Source: Brachypterus glaber
Taxonomy: Eukaryota; Arthropoda; Insecta; Coleoptera; Kateretidae
Reading direction: 5' to 3'
DNA: 64,000 nt
Assembly (NCBI GenBank): GCA_958510825.1
Contig: OY294044.1
Span: 107,050,893-107,114,892 of the forward strand
In this document: piece after piece, positions 1 to 11,637 of the stretch
Layout of the letters: every line of letters begins with the position of its first letter
How positions within the stretch are numbered: position 1 is the stretch's first letter
Notes under the pieces: model-generated
What the model was told of the DNA's origin: nothing
Database searches by the model: none
The model's input: the letters and a program-made list of their open reading frames with translations, nothing else
Program-made: the position numbers and the translations under genes

Positions 1-217
1 CGCTCCTGACTGCATATGTAACAGTCAGTTACCAAAAGATTGTGTAAAATTTAAGAAATCAAACCATTTGTTTCGTTATACTCTTTGCAGCCTTGCAGCT
101 GCTTCGTTTTCAAAATTTTAAAATTGACAATTTTCAAATCAAAAATTTTATAAAAATTGAAATTTTTTAAAACCCCTCAAAATAAAGGTTGCAGAAAGTC
201 GATTTCTATGACATTTA

Positions 218-345
218 GGCCCGGTTGTACAAATCTGGTTTAACTTTGAGCAAGGCTCCTTTACCATGGAATCTTTTGTTGCAACAATCGTTTCCATGAC
301 AGATAGGGTAGGTTCCGATTTGGGCAAGTTTTGTACAACCGGGCC
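218..345. mobile_element. MITE with TIR GGCCCGGTTGTACAAA and TA target
   Basis: The inverted ends at 218-233 and 331-345 are perfect (GGCCCGGTTGTACAA). TA dinucleotides flank both ends (216-217 and 346-347). The 128-bp interior has no reading frame of its own. Confidence 0.65.
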
Positions 346-989
346 TAAGGTACACACTGAAATAATAACTGGTTTGGGCAACCAGAAATCTGGTAAGGGC
401 AACAACACAACTTGTTGTGGTTACCAGATATAAAACATAAGATTTTAAGGATCTGGAAAGCATAACGAATTTATTATTTATTATTCACTATTAGTCTTGT
501 TGCCCTATTGTAGCCACGCTCAGTAAAAAAATCCTAACCTGAAATAATAATAAGTCTTGAAGAATCACTGAAAAAAAAATAGATCTGGTTGAAGCAACCA
601 GATCAATAGTTAAATACGGAACAGCTTTTTTTTTTCTTTTTTTTTTCTTTTTCAGTAGATTTTATTTATAACCTCACCGTTGAGACTTTGTATATGTGTT
701 CTTTATGTCCAGTCAACCAACTTCTTACATAAGAAAATTCTCGGTAGCGTGGCGCCCTAAAGTTAAGGGTTGGTCCCAAAAAAAGACGCCCGCTACACAC
801 AGGCGGAATTTTCTAAATTTATGGCCAAAACCCAATTTATACCAAAATTGGTATTCAGGGGTTTTTGGGGCTGCTGAATACAAATTTAACATTCAAATTA
901 ATTTTTACAAAATGGCGGATCCAATATGGCTGCCGACTATTTTTAAATTTGCATATTTCTTACTAAAAACTGAAATATTTGGAATACAA

Positions 990-1440
990 AGAAACTGGAG
1001 TTTACAATAATCGAGCGAAATATAATACACTTCTAGCAAAATATAATTTCATCTCGCTAGAACAACATAGAGCAAACACAGCTGCCGTGTTTTTGTATAA
1101 ACTTCTAAACAGCCTACAAGACAACTCTAACTTTTTAAGAAGACTGCCTTTTCGAATTCCCATTATTTCGACAAGAAATGAAGACCTTTTCTACATACCT
1201 AGGTGGAGAACAAATCAGTTTAACATGTCGCCACTTTTCAATATGTGACGACTGGGAAATACTGTTAACAAACACTTGGACTTTTTTAATATTAGATTCT
1301 AATCTTTTAAGCATGTAATTTTGGACCTTAATCTTGGAACTAGTTAGATTGTGTCATTATAATTTCACCAAACAATTGACCGATCCTTTAATTGGATCTT
1401 TGATCTGTATGGATTGTAAATAAATAAAAACCATTGTACA
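990..1440 (+). pseudogene. LINE (Jockey-type) 3' fragment, C-terminal tail of the RT protein
   Basis: The frame 979-1248 ends in a typical LINE C-terminal tail: LFLYKLL-type (VFLYKLLNSL), FRIP, TRNEDLFYIP and RTNQFNMSPL. The expected Cys after the last Met is a TGA stop at 1246-1248, and the family-like sequence RLGNTVN...LDFFN continues after it, so the copy is dead. A 3' untranslated stretch ends at an AATAAATAAAAACC tail near 1435. The catalytic RT and endonuclease are absent. Confidence 0.65.
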
Positions 1441-1522
1441 GAGGTTTTTGTGGTCGCTGATTAAGGAACGTTATTACGTATTACGTAACGCAAATTTTGA
1501 TCATTTTGGAATTAAAAAGTAA

Positions 1523-1912
1523 ATATCGTCGGCTTACAAGTAAAAGGCACTAAGTCACTTTTTTGCAAAAATGGGATTTTTAGGGTACTGTAATTAATTT
1601 TTGATGATCTATGTACAGGTAAACCGAACTAACTTCTAGGTGAACTGCCAAGAGAGTTACCCACTATACAAAACGCACCAGTTTGATTTTGAATAAAATT
1701 TTATCTGGCATAGGCACTAAGTCACTTGTGCGTTTTACTTGTAGATTATTTCAAATGTTTCTGCACTAAGCGACTGAGTGTTTGTTTGGAGAAACGTGCA
1801 TTTTTGTAACAATTATAACAAAAATTAAAAAACAACAGTGAAAGTTAAATTTGTCAATATCTCAAAACCATGTTTTTGGACTTAGTGCTCTTTACTTGTA
1901 AGCCGACGATAT
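1523..1912. mobile_element. MITE with 34-bp inverted ends (ATATCGTCGGCTTACAAG)
   Basis: 1523-1557 and 1878-1912 are inverted copies with one or two differences. The interior repeats GGCACTAAGTCACTT-like phrases (near 1548, 1712 and 1765) and contains no coding sequence. Confidence 0.65.
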
Positions 1913-2836
1913 ATTTATTGTGAAATTAAAAAAAACAAAATATAAAAAATATAATAGCGCTCTGCCATAAATTTTTTAACTAAAATAAAGAATTTTTAAC
2001 CTCTATCTCAAAAATTTGTTGAGTTCCTTGAGAAACACATCCGATCCGAGTTTCTCTTGTGATGGTTTCACAATTTTTTTTTATCATTACATTAAGTATC
2101 TATTAAACACAAAATTTAATTTAATTTCGATGCCCTAACGGTTAATAAAAGTATTATAATTTTATAAGTTACAGTTTTGATTAAAGCACTCAAAAACCTT
2201 ACCTTTGGACCCAAACCCAAATAAAATAATAATAATATAAAAAACAGTAAGAAACACTTTTTTTTTATTTTTTTAACATGCTTTTTGCTTTGTATCAAGG
2301 TTTCAAGATTTTTAAAATAAAATATGTGACGTAACTTAATAATAGGACAACCCCTTATAATTTATTATATTTTTTTTAACTTATTTTTTCACTGCAAAAT
2401 TATCTAAAACTGACATTCTGTATGTTTGGGGTGGAGGGGGGGATAACACTACTGTCTTCTCAACCAAGTGTATAAATTTGCTTAATTCTGATTAATCTGA
2501 AACTTTTTGCCAAGTCGTAATACAAATTTTAAAAAAGGAAAGCAAATTTACGGACCAACATTTATGACTTCCCTTTCTAAACTAAATAAACTAAAACAAT
2601 ACTTTTTTCTGATAAATTAATAGGTACATAGCTACAAAATTTAAATCTATTTTTAAAAACACCTTAAAAAAGCAAAAGCTTTGAAATTTATATTAAAAAA
2701 AACTTGATTTTTAGGAAAAACAACGTTTCAAAATTAGTTTCTTGAAACCCGATTTTTGAAATGACATTTTTAGTTTATTTGTTTCAATAGAAAAACGACT
2801 TGAGCACCATCAATTAGTACAGATTATAGAAAGATT

Positions 2837-3606
2837 CCCAGGTAGCAAAATAACATGAAATTCACGTGAAAGTCACGTTAATATGTGACATGTGATGTTA
2901 AGATTGTAGTCTCATTTAACAAGAATGTAGCATGGTGGGGATGTCCTAAGTCCGCCCCTAATAACATCACACAATGACATCCCGAAAATAGCGTGTTTGT
3001 GACATCATAAATCCACATTCCTGTTATATCTAATATCTTATGGATGCCGTTACTGGTACTTTAATATTTAAATAATATTCTAGCTTTTTCTAAATTAAAA
3101 CCATTAAAAACGCTATAACCCTATAAAAAATCGGATTTAAAATCAATCAGTAATTAAAACAATCACAGATTGAAACAGATAGATTCTAAATACGAAATTG
3201 CAGATTAAGCGGAGAATATATTCCTTTAATCCGTGTCCGTGGTCTTGAGAAGCCCGGCAGAGCCCCCTGTCCATTGGAAATCGTATAATGTGTATACAAT
3301 TTCCTTATAATATTTTACTCTATCAACATCTTCTTATATCGATTTTTTTGCTTCGAACGTCGGTAAGAAGCAAAATAACATGACATTCACGTGAAAGCCA
3401 CGTTAATATGTGACATACGATATATTCACAGCGTTGCTAAATATTTGTTATTAAATAACATGGTTGTCACGTCACACGTGTTACGTTGAAAATGTGATGT
3501 TAAATACATGTTATTTTTCAATATTATTTGATGTTATGATTTAGTTTAAAAATACACCCAAAAGTGATGTTAATTTCTTGTAATATAACATCCCTTGCTA
3601 CCTGGG
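2837..3606. mobile_element. MITE with ends CCCAGGTAGCAA, internal end duplicated
   Basis: The ends CCCAGGTAGCAA (2837) and TTGCTACCTGGG (ending 3606) are inverted. The left subterminal phrase (AGCAAAATAACATG, then TTCACGTGAAAG) recurs at 3368-3420. The interior is rich in TGTGATGTTA-like words and has no frame. Confidence 0.6.
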
Positions 3607-4077
3607 TTAGAGACAACTATTTGGAGCCATTTCGCTTTCGAGGGTTTTGGCCATGAATTCCGAGAATTTTCTTATGTAAAAAGTTGTTTGACTGGCGATA
3701 AAGAACACATATACAAAGTCTCAACGGTGAGGTAATAAAAAAAATCTACTGGGCGTGGGCTCCCGGACTATTACCAGATTTTTTTTCAGAAAAAGAAAAA
3801 TAAAGAAAAAAAAAGCTGTTCCGTATTTAATTAACTATTGATCTGGTTGCTTCAACTACATCTATTTTTTTTTCAGTGATTCTTCAAGACTTATTATTAT
3901 TTCAGGTTATAATTTTTTTAAATGAAAACTGCTTAACGCTCACATAATTTATTATTTTCTGTTGTTTAAGAATTAGTAATAATTATAATAAATAATTCTT
4001 GGTTTATTGAAACATATTTAGAAATAATTATTTGAATTAGGTATTTCATACTTTGTTGTTTTGTATTGCATATTGTA

Positions 4078-5480
4078 CCGGGTGTCCCAACTCTATTTAC
4101 CCAACGATTTTCTCGAAAATTTAAAGAGATAATCCATAGACAAGGAAAGACCTCCAAAACCGTTGCGGAATACTGTGATAAATGTGCCTCAGATGCGCTC
4201 TGAGATAAACTTGCACATGCGCACTACTATTGTTGTTTTTGACGAGTATTTTTTAACCTTAGTTTTGTGTGTCAAATAAAAATTGTAAAAAATTCAACAA
4301 AAACACAATAAATATCTACGAAGAAACGTCGAAATAGTTTTTTTAAATTATTTTATAAGAATTTTTCGAGGTGTGTTTGAGTTTCGGGATTTTGTACACC
4401 TACTTTGAGTACACTAGGGATTGACCCTTTGCTCTTCATAAAGCAACAATACAGGTTAGGTTTAAAATGCAGCAAAAAAAAAAATTAAAACACAGTAGAA
4501 GTCGAAAAATAAACAGAAACAAACGACGATCTAACAGTACTGACAGTATAAACAAACTACTAATAATTCGTCACCCCAGTATTGGTTTGCTATATCTCTA
4601 TTTTTGGACATTTCAAGATTTTTACTGGGGGATTTTTGGAGATTTTTGAAGACAAATGAATACTGAGGTGATGAATTGTTTTACGACCAACAGCATTTCA
4701 CAGCTGATAGAGATGCGTACTGCGCAAGGTCAGATATATTGCGTTACGTCATTTCGCTGCCCCGTTCTGTCACAAAATAATCCTGCGCAGGCTGGACTAA
4801 TGGTTCTCTTTCCTTCTCTGTGAGATAATCAAATACTGCGAAATCCGTCTTAAATAAGACAACTCAAACTATCTTTTAGCATATATATGATACTTTCAGC
4901 TCTTAAAATGTGGGCAAGGGGGCATAGAGGGACATTTTTTAAATGGAAAGGGGGGCCGTGTGATACATCATTTTAAAGCTTATTAAATTCTCAATTTAAC
5001 TATATATTTTTCATTTTTTTTATACTTTTTTTTTGGGTTTAAAATAGGGTTGAAAATGGGTATTTTTGTCAAAATTACTCTAAAATAATCAAACAATTTT
5101 TTAAAAGTTACTAATTTCATGATGAAAAAACGTAAATTATACTTTTAAACAAATTTTAATTGACATAAATAAAAATTTACAAAAAAAAAACTTAAAAAAT
5201 CGCATTTTTTAGCACAAAAAATTAAAGAATCAAATCCATAAAAAAATTGTTTAAAAAATTTAAAAATATACAGTCCAATAGATAATTTTATTTGCTTTAA
5301 AATGATGTATCACACGGCCCCCCTTTCCATTAAAAAAATCCCCCCTGTGCCCCCTGCCCACATTTTGAGATCTGAAAGTATCAAATATATGCTAAGTTTA
5401 AGCTGTCTAATTTAGGATGGTTTTTGCAGATCTTTTAGTTTTTGAGAAAATTGCTGGGTAAATAGAGTTGGGACACCCGG
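4078..5480. mobile_element. TA-targeted TIR element (CCGGGTGTCCCAACTC) with a nested hAT insert
   Basis: Inverted ends of about 38 bases at 4078-4115 and 5443-5480, flanked by TA (4076-4077 and 5481-5482). Inner arms (about 4850-4990 and 5285-5415) match the foldback family at 23667, 27563 and 51395, so the two families share a core but not their termini. The hAT-type element at 4135-4822 was inserted later. Confidence 0.65.
4135..4822. mobile_element. hAT-type non-autonomous element, copy A
   Basis: Perfect 8-bp TSD AGATAATC (4127-4134 and 4823-4830), the hallmark of the hAT superfamily. Ends are CATAGACAAGGAAAG and its imperfect inverse. No transposase. Other copies: 6427-7094, 34652-35169 and 55440-56081. 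Confidence 0.8.
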
Positions 5481-5485
5481 TATAT

Positions 5486-5957
5486 GCATGTATATGTATA
5501 TAAATAAATTTAATTTTAATTGAGTTAATGACATTTAAAGAAACAAAATAAAATTTTCTAGTCACAATTTAATACATTAGTAAATATTTACTTTCATAAT
5601 TTATTTAAATCCTTTGAATATGAAGAGCTCGAGAAAATTAGCTATAGCTAATTATAATAAGCTTTAACCATCCGTTAACCAGGTAGGGGTCTGACAAACC
5701 CCAATGAGTTTATTTTAAACAAAAATAGTATATTGTTTTACTAAGAGAAAAATTGAAGCTTCGCGTCGTCCGTAAATTCTACAGACTAGTAAAAAAAAGA
5801 TCTTTTCCTCTGAGTGAAACATACTGTTTTTTCTTCAAGCATCCTATATTTTTTTTTGAAATATTAATTTTTGAATTTAATTTATTCAGTAATAAAGTAT
5901 GTTTTTTTTTATTAAAATAAACCAATAAAACGCTTTCGAAATAAACTTAAAGCTTCC
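5486..5957. other. AT-rich interval, no feature recognised
   Basis: I see no coding frame, inverted repeat or dispersed repeat here. Confidence 0.5.
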
Positions 5958-6350
5958 TTAGCTCATTTTAAATTTTTTTCGTAGGCTAAATCGTTTGGAC
6001 TCTTCGGGATTTCGATGGTAATTTGTCTAATGTAGCATTTGCAATTTCGGAGAGATTTGTAGGTGTATCAACCATATATTCTTCTTCAGTCATTTTTAAT
6101 CAATTTCACACAAGGTTTTTGTACGAAATCTCGAGTCAACCACCTGTTTACATAATAAACAAACAAGTTTGAAGTATGGCTGTCATTAAAGTCAAAGAGT
6201 GCTGCCGCCAGTGGTGGTTTTGCTAACTAACTTTTTTTTACGGCGTACAACAATGAACTCATTTTTTTACTGTAAAAAAATAGATCACTTCTAACTAGTC
6301 TATTCAGTTATAAAATATGAACATTTTAGTACGCTTGAGGAAAAACATAT
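5958..6350 (-). repeat. Dispersed repeat with a short LPxKS reading frame, copy 1
   Basis: About 390 bp shared with 36902-37290. On the - strand, ATG 6093 opens 35 codons ending at 5986-5988: MTEEEYMV, a linker TPTNLSEIANATLDK, then LPSKSRRV. Compared with the second copy this one carries a 2-bp insertion just before the stop. The segment LPSKSRKVYDLAYEK in copy 2 resembles the start of the core-binding domain of tyrosine-recombinase-like (Crypton-type) proteins; that identification is tentative. Confidence 0.4.
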
Positions 6351-6426
6351 TTAGTCTAATTCTATGGGCACACCCGCTCGTCTATCTCCCGAAAATACTT
6401 CAAAGGCCCATTCGGTGTATTTAGCT

Positions 6427-7094
6427 CATAGAGAAGGAAAGAGAACCATTAGTCAGCCTGAGCAAGATTATTTTGTGACAGAATGGGGCAGCGAAATGAC
6501 GTAACGCAATATATCTGACCTTGCGCAGTACGCATCTCTATCAGCTGTGAAATGCTGTCGGTCGTAAAACAATTCATCACCCCAGTATTCATTTGTCTTA
6601 TCTCCAAAAATCCCCCAGTAAAAATCTTAAAATGTCCAAAAATAGAGATATGGCAAACCAATACTGGGGTGACGAATTATTAGTAGTTTGTTTATACTGT
6701 CAGTACTGTCAGATCGTCATTTGTTTCTGTTCATTTTTCGACTTCTACTGTGTTTTAATTGTGTTTTTGCTGAATTTGTTTATAACTTTATTGCTTTATG
6801 AAGAGCATCAAGGTCAATCCCTGGTGTACTCAAAGTAGGTGTACAAAATCCCGAAACTCAAACACACCTCGAAAAATTCTTATAAAATAATAAAAAAAAA
6901 CTATTTCGACGTTTCTTCGTAGATAATTATTGTTTTTTGTTGAATTTTTTACAATCTTTATTTGACACACAAAACTAAGGTTAAAATCGTCAAAAACAAC
7001 AATAGTAGTGCGCATGTGCAAGTTTATCTCAGATGCGCTACGCAAATTTATCACAGTATTCCGCAACGGCTTTGGAGGTCTTTCCTTGTCTATG
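6427..7094. mobile_element. hAT-type non-autonomous element, copy B (inverted)
   Basis: Perfect 8-bp TSD ATTTAGCT (6419-6426 and 7095-7102). Same family as copy A in opposite orientation; short open frames inside are not conserved between copies. Confidence 0.8.
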
Positions 7095-7102
7095 ATTTAG
7101 CT

Positions 7103-8018
7103 CAGTTGCGAGAAAAACCGTTGCGAAATAGGAGTGAGTGAAAGTGAGTGAAAGTCTGTGGGACCCCACACGGTTAATGGCGTCCCAAATTTATTTTAAC
7201 ATTTTACAATTTTTGTAAGTTAAAGTAAGCTAAATATTGCTTATAATTTATTACCAAGTTACTATTTTATACATATTTTTCTGGTTGAAACTTAATTCAG
7301 CCAGGGAAATATTTGTTGCTGGCTAACATTATTTATTCATTTGGGGGTAAATCTAGCAAAGGGAGGCTTATTGACGTATTATGGGAGTTTTATAGTCATA
7401 TTATGGGAGTCTTAAAGGCACATTATGGGAGTCTTATGGGACAAGCGACCCGAAAGCTCTTTAAGGCTAATTCAAATATTTCGCATTCGCCGAAAGCTCC
7501 CAGGGGCTGAATATGGGACATCCCATGGAATCTTATTGTGGGAGCTCCCTGGAAACTCCCTGGAAGTAATTTTTTTGACTGGGACATTTGTATGGACTAC
7601 TTGAAACCTTTATGTCAAAGCTGCTTATGTTTGAATGAATATAATACCAGCCATTTTTCTTTCGCAATTATTATTAATTATTATTATTATAAAAATGGTT
7701 TATGCCCCTTATTTCCCCATATGATAAATACTATATTTAAATATAGTACTTAAAAAACAGACTATTTTATACCGTCATAAATAAAATAACTTTCAAAATG
7801 GAGGCACATTTAACCTATATAAATAAGGGATAGGCAAAATAAACATTGCTTTTAAATTAAAGCTCACTTGGTTAGTACAGTAAGTGGACATACATCCCTT
7901 GCGACATGCGGTGATAATGGAAACCCCAGTTCTAGTTTTTCCTGCGAGGAAATCAGGTCAATTGTTTTATTACATTTTCCTGGGGTGCACCACTAGAATG
8001 ACCAGCTGGATACGCTTA
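7103..8018. other. Gene-free interval with degenerate TTATGGGAGT words
   Basis: Between 7376 and 7560 the phrase TTATGGGAGTCTTA and variants recur about five times. The open frames 7313-7510 and 7538-7753 follow these words and show no protein family. Nothing else was recognised. Confidence 0.4.
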
Positions 8019-8258
8019 TACCGGGTGGGACAGAATACTGGTACACCCCTATAACTTTTTTGTTTATTAATTTATCAAAATTAAATTAAGAGAATGTAAA
8101 TAATTGAAAGAACTGCGTTTTTTGACATTGTAAAAAAAATCTGTCGCTTCCGGTTTCTTTGGAAATGACTACAACTTTTGATTTTTAAATAGAACACCCT
8201 ATATGTTTTTACTTATTGCGATTCAGAATTTAATTCTGAGTACAACCATGTATAATTT

Positions 8259-8611
8259 ATTATTCCATCAATCTATTTTCTAATCATCGTACAGAGTGAT
8301 ATTGGTAGACTGACAGTTTCGGGCTACCATTCAAAGTCTCCAGATTAGGAGAGGTATGAGTAGTTGTCTACATCTAGAAATAGATGGCGCACAAGTCTAC
8401 ATCAATCTAATGGCTATATTCCTTTTGCGAGTAAAGTCTAAAAACGTTTTCTTAATCAGCGTGCAGATTTGACTCTTGGTACTGAAGAGGGCCAGCAGCC
8501 CGAAACTGTCAGTCTACCAATATCACTCTGTACGATGATTAGAAAATAGATTGATGGAATAATAAATTAATATTTTTATAATTTTGTTTAAAATTAAAAA
8601 TTTCTGTCCTT
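8259..8611 (+). mobile_element. Small hammerhead retroelement inside the mariner-type element
   Basis: A 353-bp insert flanked by a perfect 14-bp direct repeat ACCATGTATAATTT (8245-8258 and 8612-8625). It has inverted arms of about 70 bp (8254-8327 and 8496-8567); the right arm holds the 3' half of a complete hammerhead ribozyme, the left arm only an inverted 3' half. It carries no coding frame. The variable-length TSD and inverted terminal unit fit a non-autonomous Penelope-like insertion or retrozyme (inference). Confidence 0.7.
8476..8520 (+). ncRNA. Hammerhead ribozyme, type I, complete
   Basis: Stem I arm TTGGTA (8476-8481), core CTGAAGA (8482-8488), stem II GGGC/GCCC (8489-8492 and 8498-8501) with loop CAGCA, core GAAA (8502-8505), minimal stem III ACT/AGT (8505-8507 and 8511-8513), cleavage triplet GUC ending at C8514, and return arm TACCAA (8515-8520), fully complementary to TTGGTA. 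Every required core position is present. Confidence 0.85.
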
Positions 8612-8974
8612 ACCATGTATAATTTGTCAATTGTTGACAGTTGTCATTTTTCAATTAAGTTTTAATTTTAAATCTAGTTAGCTTTGAAATATGCAAAATT
8701 ATTCTTGGCTTAGTACTTTTCTTAGGAAAAATATGAAACAACGTTTTATTTAATTATTAACCAATTTGGTCTTTAATACTTGACAAATCATTTTTTTTTC
8801 AATAAAACTATTTTTTTTTAAAGGGAAGGTACTGGTACCGAGTACCATCGTTTTCATAATAAACGCTTACACCTAAAAATGTTACAGATTATATTGAACT
8901 TTATCAAGGTCTCTTTGAAATTTATTTGTCAAATATTATTATGACATTACTTGTCAAAATAATTCACATTAGTT

Positions 8975-9365
8975 ATGCCGCAGCTTACAAATTATCAAAA
9001 ATGTATTATAACAGCAAGAATAAATGACGGGATAAGTGTACGTGAAATAGCCACTGAATTAAATGTTGCAAACAGCACTATAATGCGAGCAAAGAAAAAA
9101 CTTGAGGAAACTGGACAGATTAGCAGCAAGCGGGGTTCTGTTCGAAGTAGAATGAGTAGTGCAGACGAAGATATGCAATTAATGAATTATCTGCGGGAAA
9201 ACCCTTTCCATACCGGAGTCAGAGCGAGGGAAGAAACTAACTTTTCTGGGTCATAATGCTGAAGAATTACGACAGGCCATCATTGAGGCTTGGCACGCAA
9301 AAATTACACCAAATTACACAAACCAACTGTTAGAATTACAAAGAAGATTTTTTTATTTAAAATAA
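8975..9365 (+). pseudogene. Mariner-type transposase with catalytic domain deleted
   Basis: The first 93 codons (8975-9256) form the N-terminal paired-type helix-turn-helix DNA-binding region: MPQLTNYQKCIITARINDG, SVREIATELNVANSTIMRAKKKLEETGQ, then RSRMSSADEDMQLMNYLRENPF and ETNFSGS. From 9249, shifted by one frame, the last part of a mariner transposase follows (LRQAIIEAWHAKITPNYTNQLLELQRRF) to a stop at 9363-9365. The DDE catalytic domain that normally lies between is missing, so no active enzyme can be made. The retained DNA-binding half could in principle act as a repressor (inference). Confidence 0.8.
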
Positions 9366-10350
9366 GTCACTCTTGATGATGTTTTTTTTTCTTTATATTT
9401 TTGAAGACACTATTTTGAAGAAAAAAACATTATCCCATGAACCATAAGAGTTGTACAAAAAGCGCTTAGTGTTTTGGGAGTTTAAAATCAAGCAGGGCAA
9501 GTTATAAAGAGTGACTTTTTTTGAGATCAAATAAAAAATAAAAAATAAATTCCTCTTTGTAACTCTATCTGGAGACATACTGTATAAATATCATTTATAA
9601 TAAAATTTGTAAACCTTTTTGCTTATAAGCATATATGCTTAAAGACAGTTATAGGACTTGCACTATATAATATAGACTGTACTTTAACCTTACTTAATTA
9701 TTACGGAAAATGTCAGTGTCAATCTTAGTAAAGTACATATACCACAACTAAAAATTTAAAATGTTGGGGTACCTCAGGGTTCTGTGATGTGAGCGTTTTC
9801 TATGAAAATGATGGTACCATTAAATCACATGTTTTCTTCTTAAAAGATTGATACCAATATCATTATATTTTAATCAAAAATTATTTTCAAAAAATTACTA
9901 AATTTAGTCATAATCTAATATTAAATTTAATTAAAAAACTACATGTTCTATCAAAATTTGACAAATAAATAAATAAATAAATAAATAAAAATAATACATA
10001 GTTGTACTCACATTTTAATTCTTAATCAAAATATGTAAAAATATACAGGGTGTTCCATTTAAAAATCATAAGTTGAGGTCGTTTCCGGCGAAAAAGTGAC
10101 AATTTTTTTAAAATGTCAAAAACGCAATTCTTTCATTTATTTACATCCTCTAAATTTAATTTTGATTAATAAACAAAAAAGTTATAGGGGTGTAACAGTA
10201 TTTATGTCCCACCCGGTATACATAGAAAAAATTGTTAACATCGATTGTTTTTAGAAGTCACTATTATTTTTTTTTCAACAAAACTACTGCTACTAGTCAC
10301 AAGATATTACTATTTTTCGCCCTTTTTATCCAGATGTCACTAATAACTCA

Positions 10351-11152
10351 GGCCCACAATTTTTTTTTGTGAGTCTTGGATTCCAATATGATATTCCTAT
10401 GTATTTTTTCCCGCTAAAACCGAATCCATAACCAGTTTAACCCCTACACGTCAGGATTTTGACATAACCTCAAAAAACACTCGAATAACTACTGAAACCG
10501 CTAAAATCATCTAATCCATACCACTTTCACCCCCTTTCTCCAAATTCGTAATTTCGTAACCCCATAATCGTCTAACCTCGGAATACCATTACTCCCCCCA
10601 TATATTATAACCTCTTAACCCCATCATCCTAGTCTGTGGAGAAGTCCGGTTCACGAAATCTTAAGAGTTTTGTGAGTGAAGTCATGAATCAAGGTCTACT
10701 TCATTATTTTTTTAACCGGACTTCTCCACAGAATAGGATAACGGGATTAAGGGATAGTATATGGGGTTACGAAGTGAAGGGATTTTGAGGTTAACTATGA
10801 CTATGTTCCACAAAAAAAAACTGAATAATTTGTTCTGTTTTCCCAAACTAGATTTTTCTATGATACTTAATGAGGTTACGGGGTTTTGAGGTGATGCGGC
10901 TATTGTATTTCGAGGTTAGGGGATTATTGGGTCTGGGGTTATAGAATTAGTAATTTGAGGACAGGAGGGTGACAGTGGTATGGCATAGATAATTTTAGCG
11001 GTTTCAGTAGTTGTTCGGGTGTTTTTTTAGGTTATGTAAAAATCCTGACGTGTAGGGGTTAAACGGATTGCGAATTCAGTTTCAGCGGGAAAAATACATA
11101 GGAATATCATATTGGAATCCAAGACACAGACAAATATTTTTTTTTGTGGGCC
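10351..11152. mobile_element. 0.8-kb foldback element, ends GGCCCACAATTTTTTTT
   Basis: Left arm 10351-10640 and right arm 10728-11152 are inverted copies with many substitutions; the middle repeats the phrase GGACTTCTCCACAGA in inverted form (10637 and 10724). The terminal phrase recurs at 49895-49920. Confidence 0.6.
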
Positions 11153-11637
11153 TGTGTAATTAATCCCCTAAAAATATATTTATTCGTACTCATTTTTGTA
11201 GAGAAAGTTTCACCTTCATGCGCATGTCCCAAAAGCATAAACCATTGTTTTATGGCCGACTTAGCTAAAACTACTTCTTTGTTACACTGAGAATCAGTTA
11301 CTGTACTGCATACTAAACGTTTTTGCATATACATATGTAACCCCATGAAAGTTAAGTAAAAATTTACTGGTGGTTCCATATACCAGAACTATAATAACGT
11401 TAAGTATTACTGTAACAACCAGTGAGTGTTTACAAAACTTTCATGGGGTTCCGTAGGTATATGCAAAAACATTCAGGATGCCTGTACCAAGCGATTCGCA
11501 GTGTAGACTCGCCTTTTTGCAAACCTTGTACGTTCATTTTGGTCTTGACACACGAAAAACTATTAATTTATCGATAAACGTATTCCTTTTTATTTGAAAT
11601 TTAAGTAATTTCATAATTATAATCTGTAAAATCGGAT
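11153..11637. other. Gene-free interval with a short hairpin
   Basis: 11317-11370 and 11408-11475 are imperfect inverted copies (TTTTGCATATAC, AACCCCATGAAAGTT). Nothing else was recognised. Confidence 0.4.

Larger units (their letters stand above)
535..3909. mobile_element. 3.4-kb composite with long inverted ends
   Basis: The left arm 535-745 and right arm 3659-3909 are inverted copies, starting TAACCTGAAATAATAATAAG and ending with its complement. The right arm carries extra bases. Between them lie a LINE fragment (about 990-1300), a TIR element (1523-1912) and another MITE (2837-3606). No transposase and no clear TSD were found. The remaining interior (1913-2836) is AT-rich and empty. Confidence 0.55.
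8021..10216. mobile_element. Tc1/mariner-type element with long inverted ends
   Basis: Ends CCGGGTGGGACA (8021) and its complement (ending 10216), flanked by TA (8019-8020 and 10217-10218). The arms are about 190 bp (8021-8210 and 10045-10216). A deleted transposase lies inside, and the left half contains the hammerhead insert 8259-8611. The rest of the interior (9370-10040) has only a short AAAT repeat (9962-9990). Confidence 0.7.
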
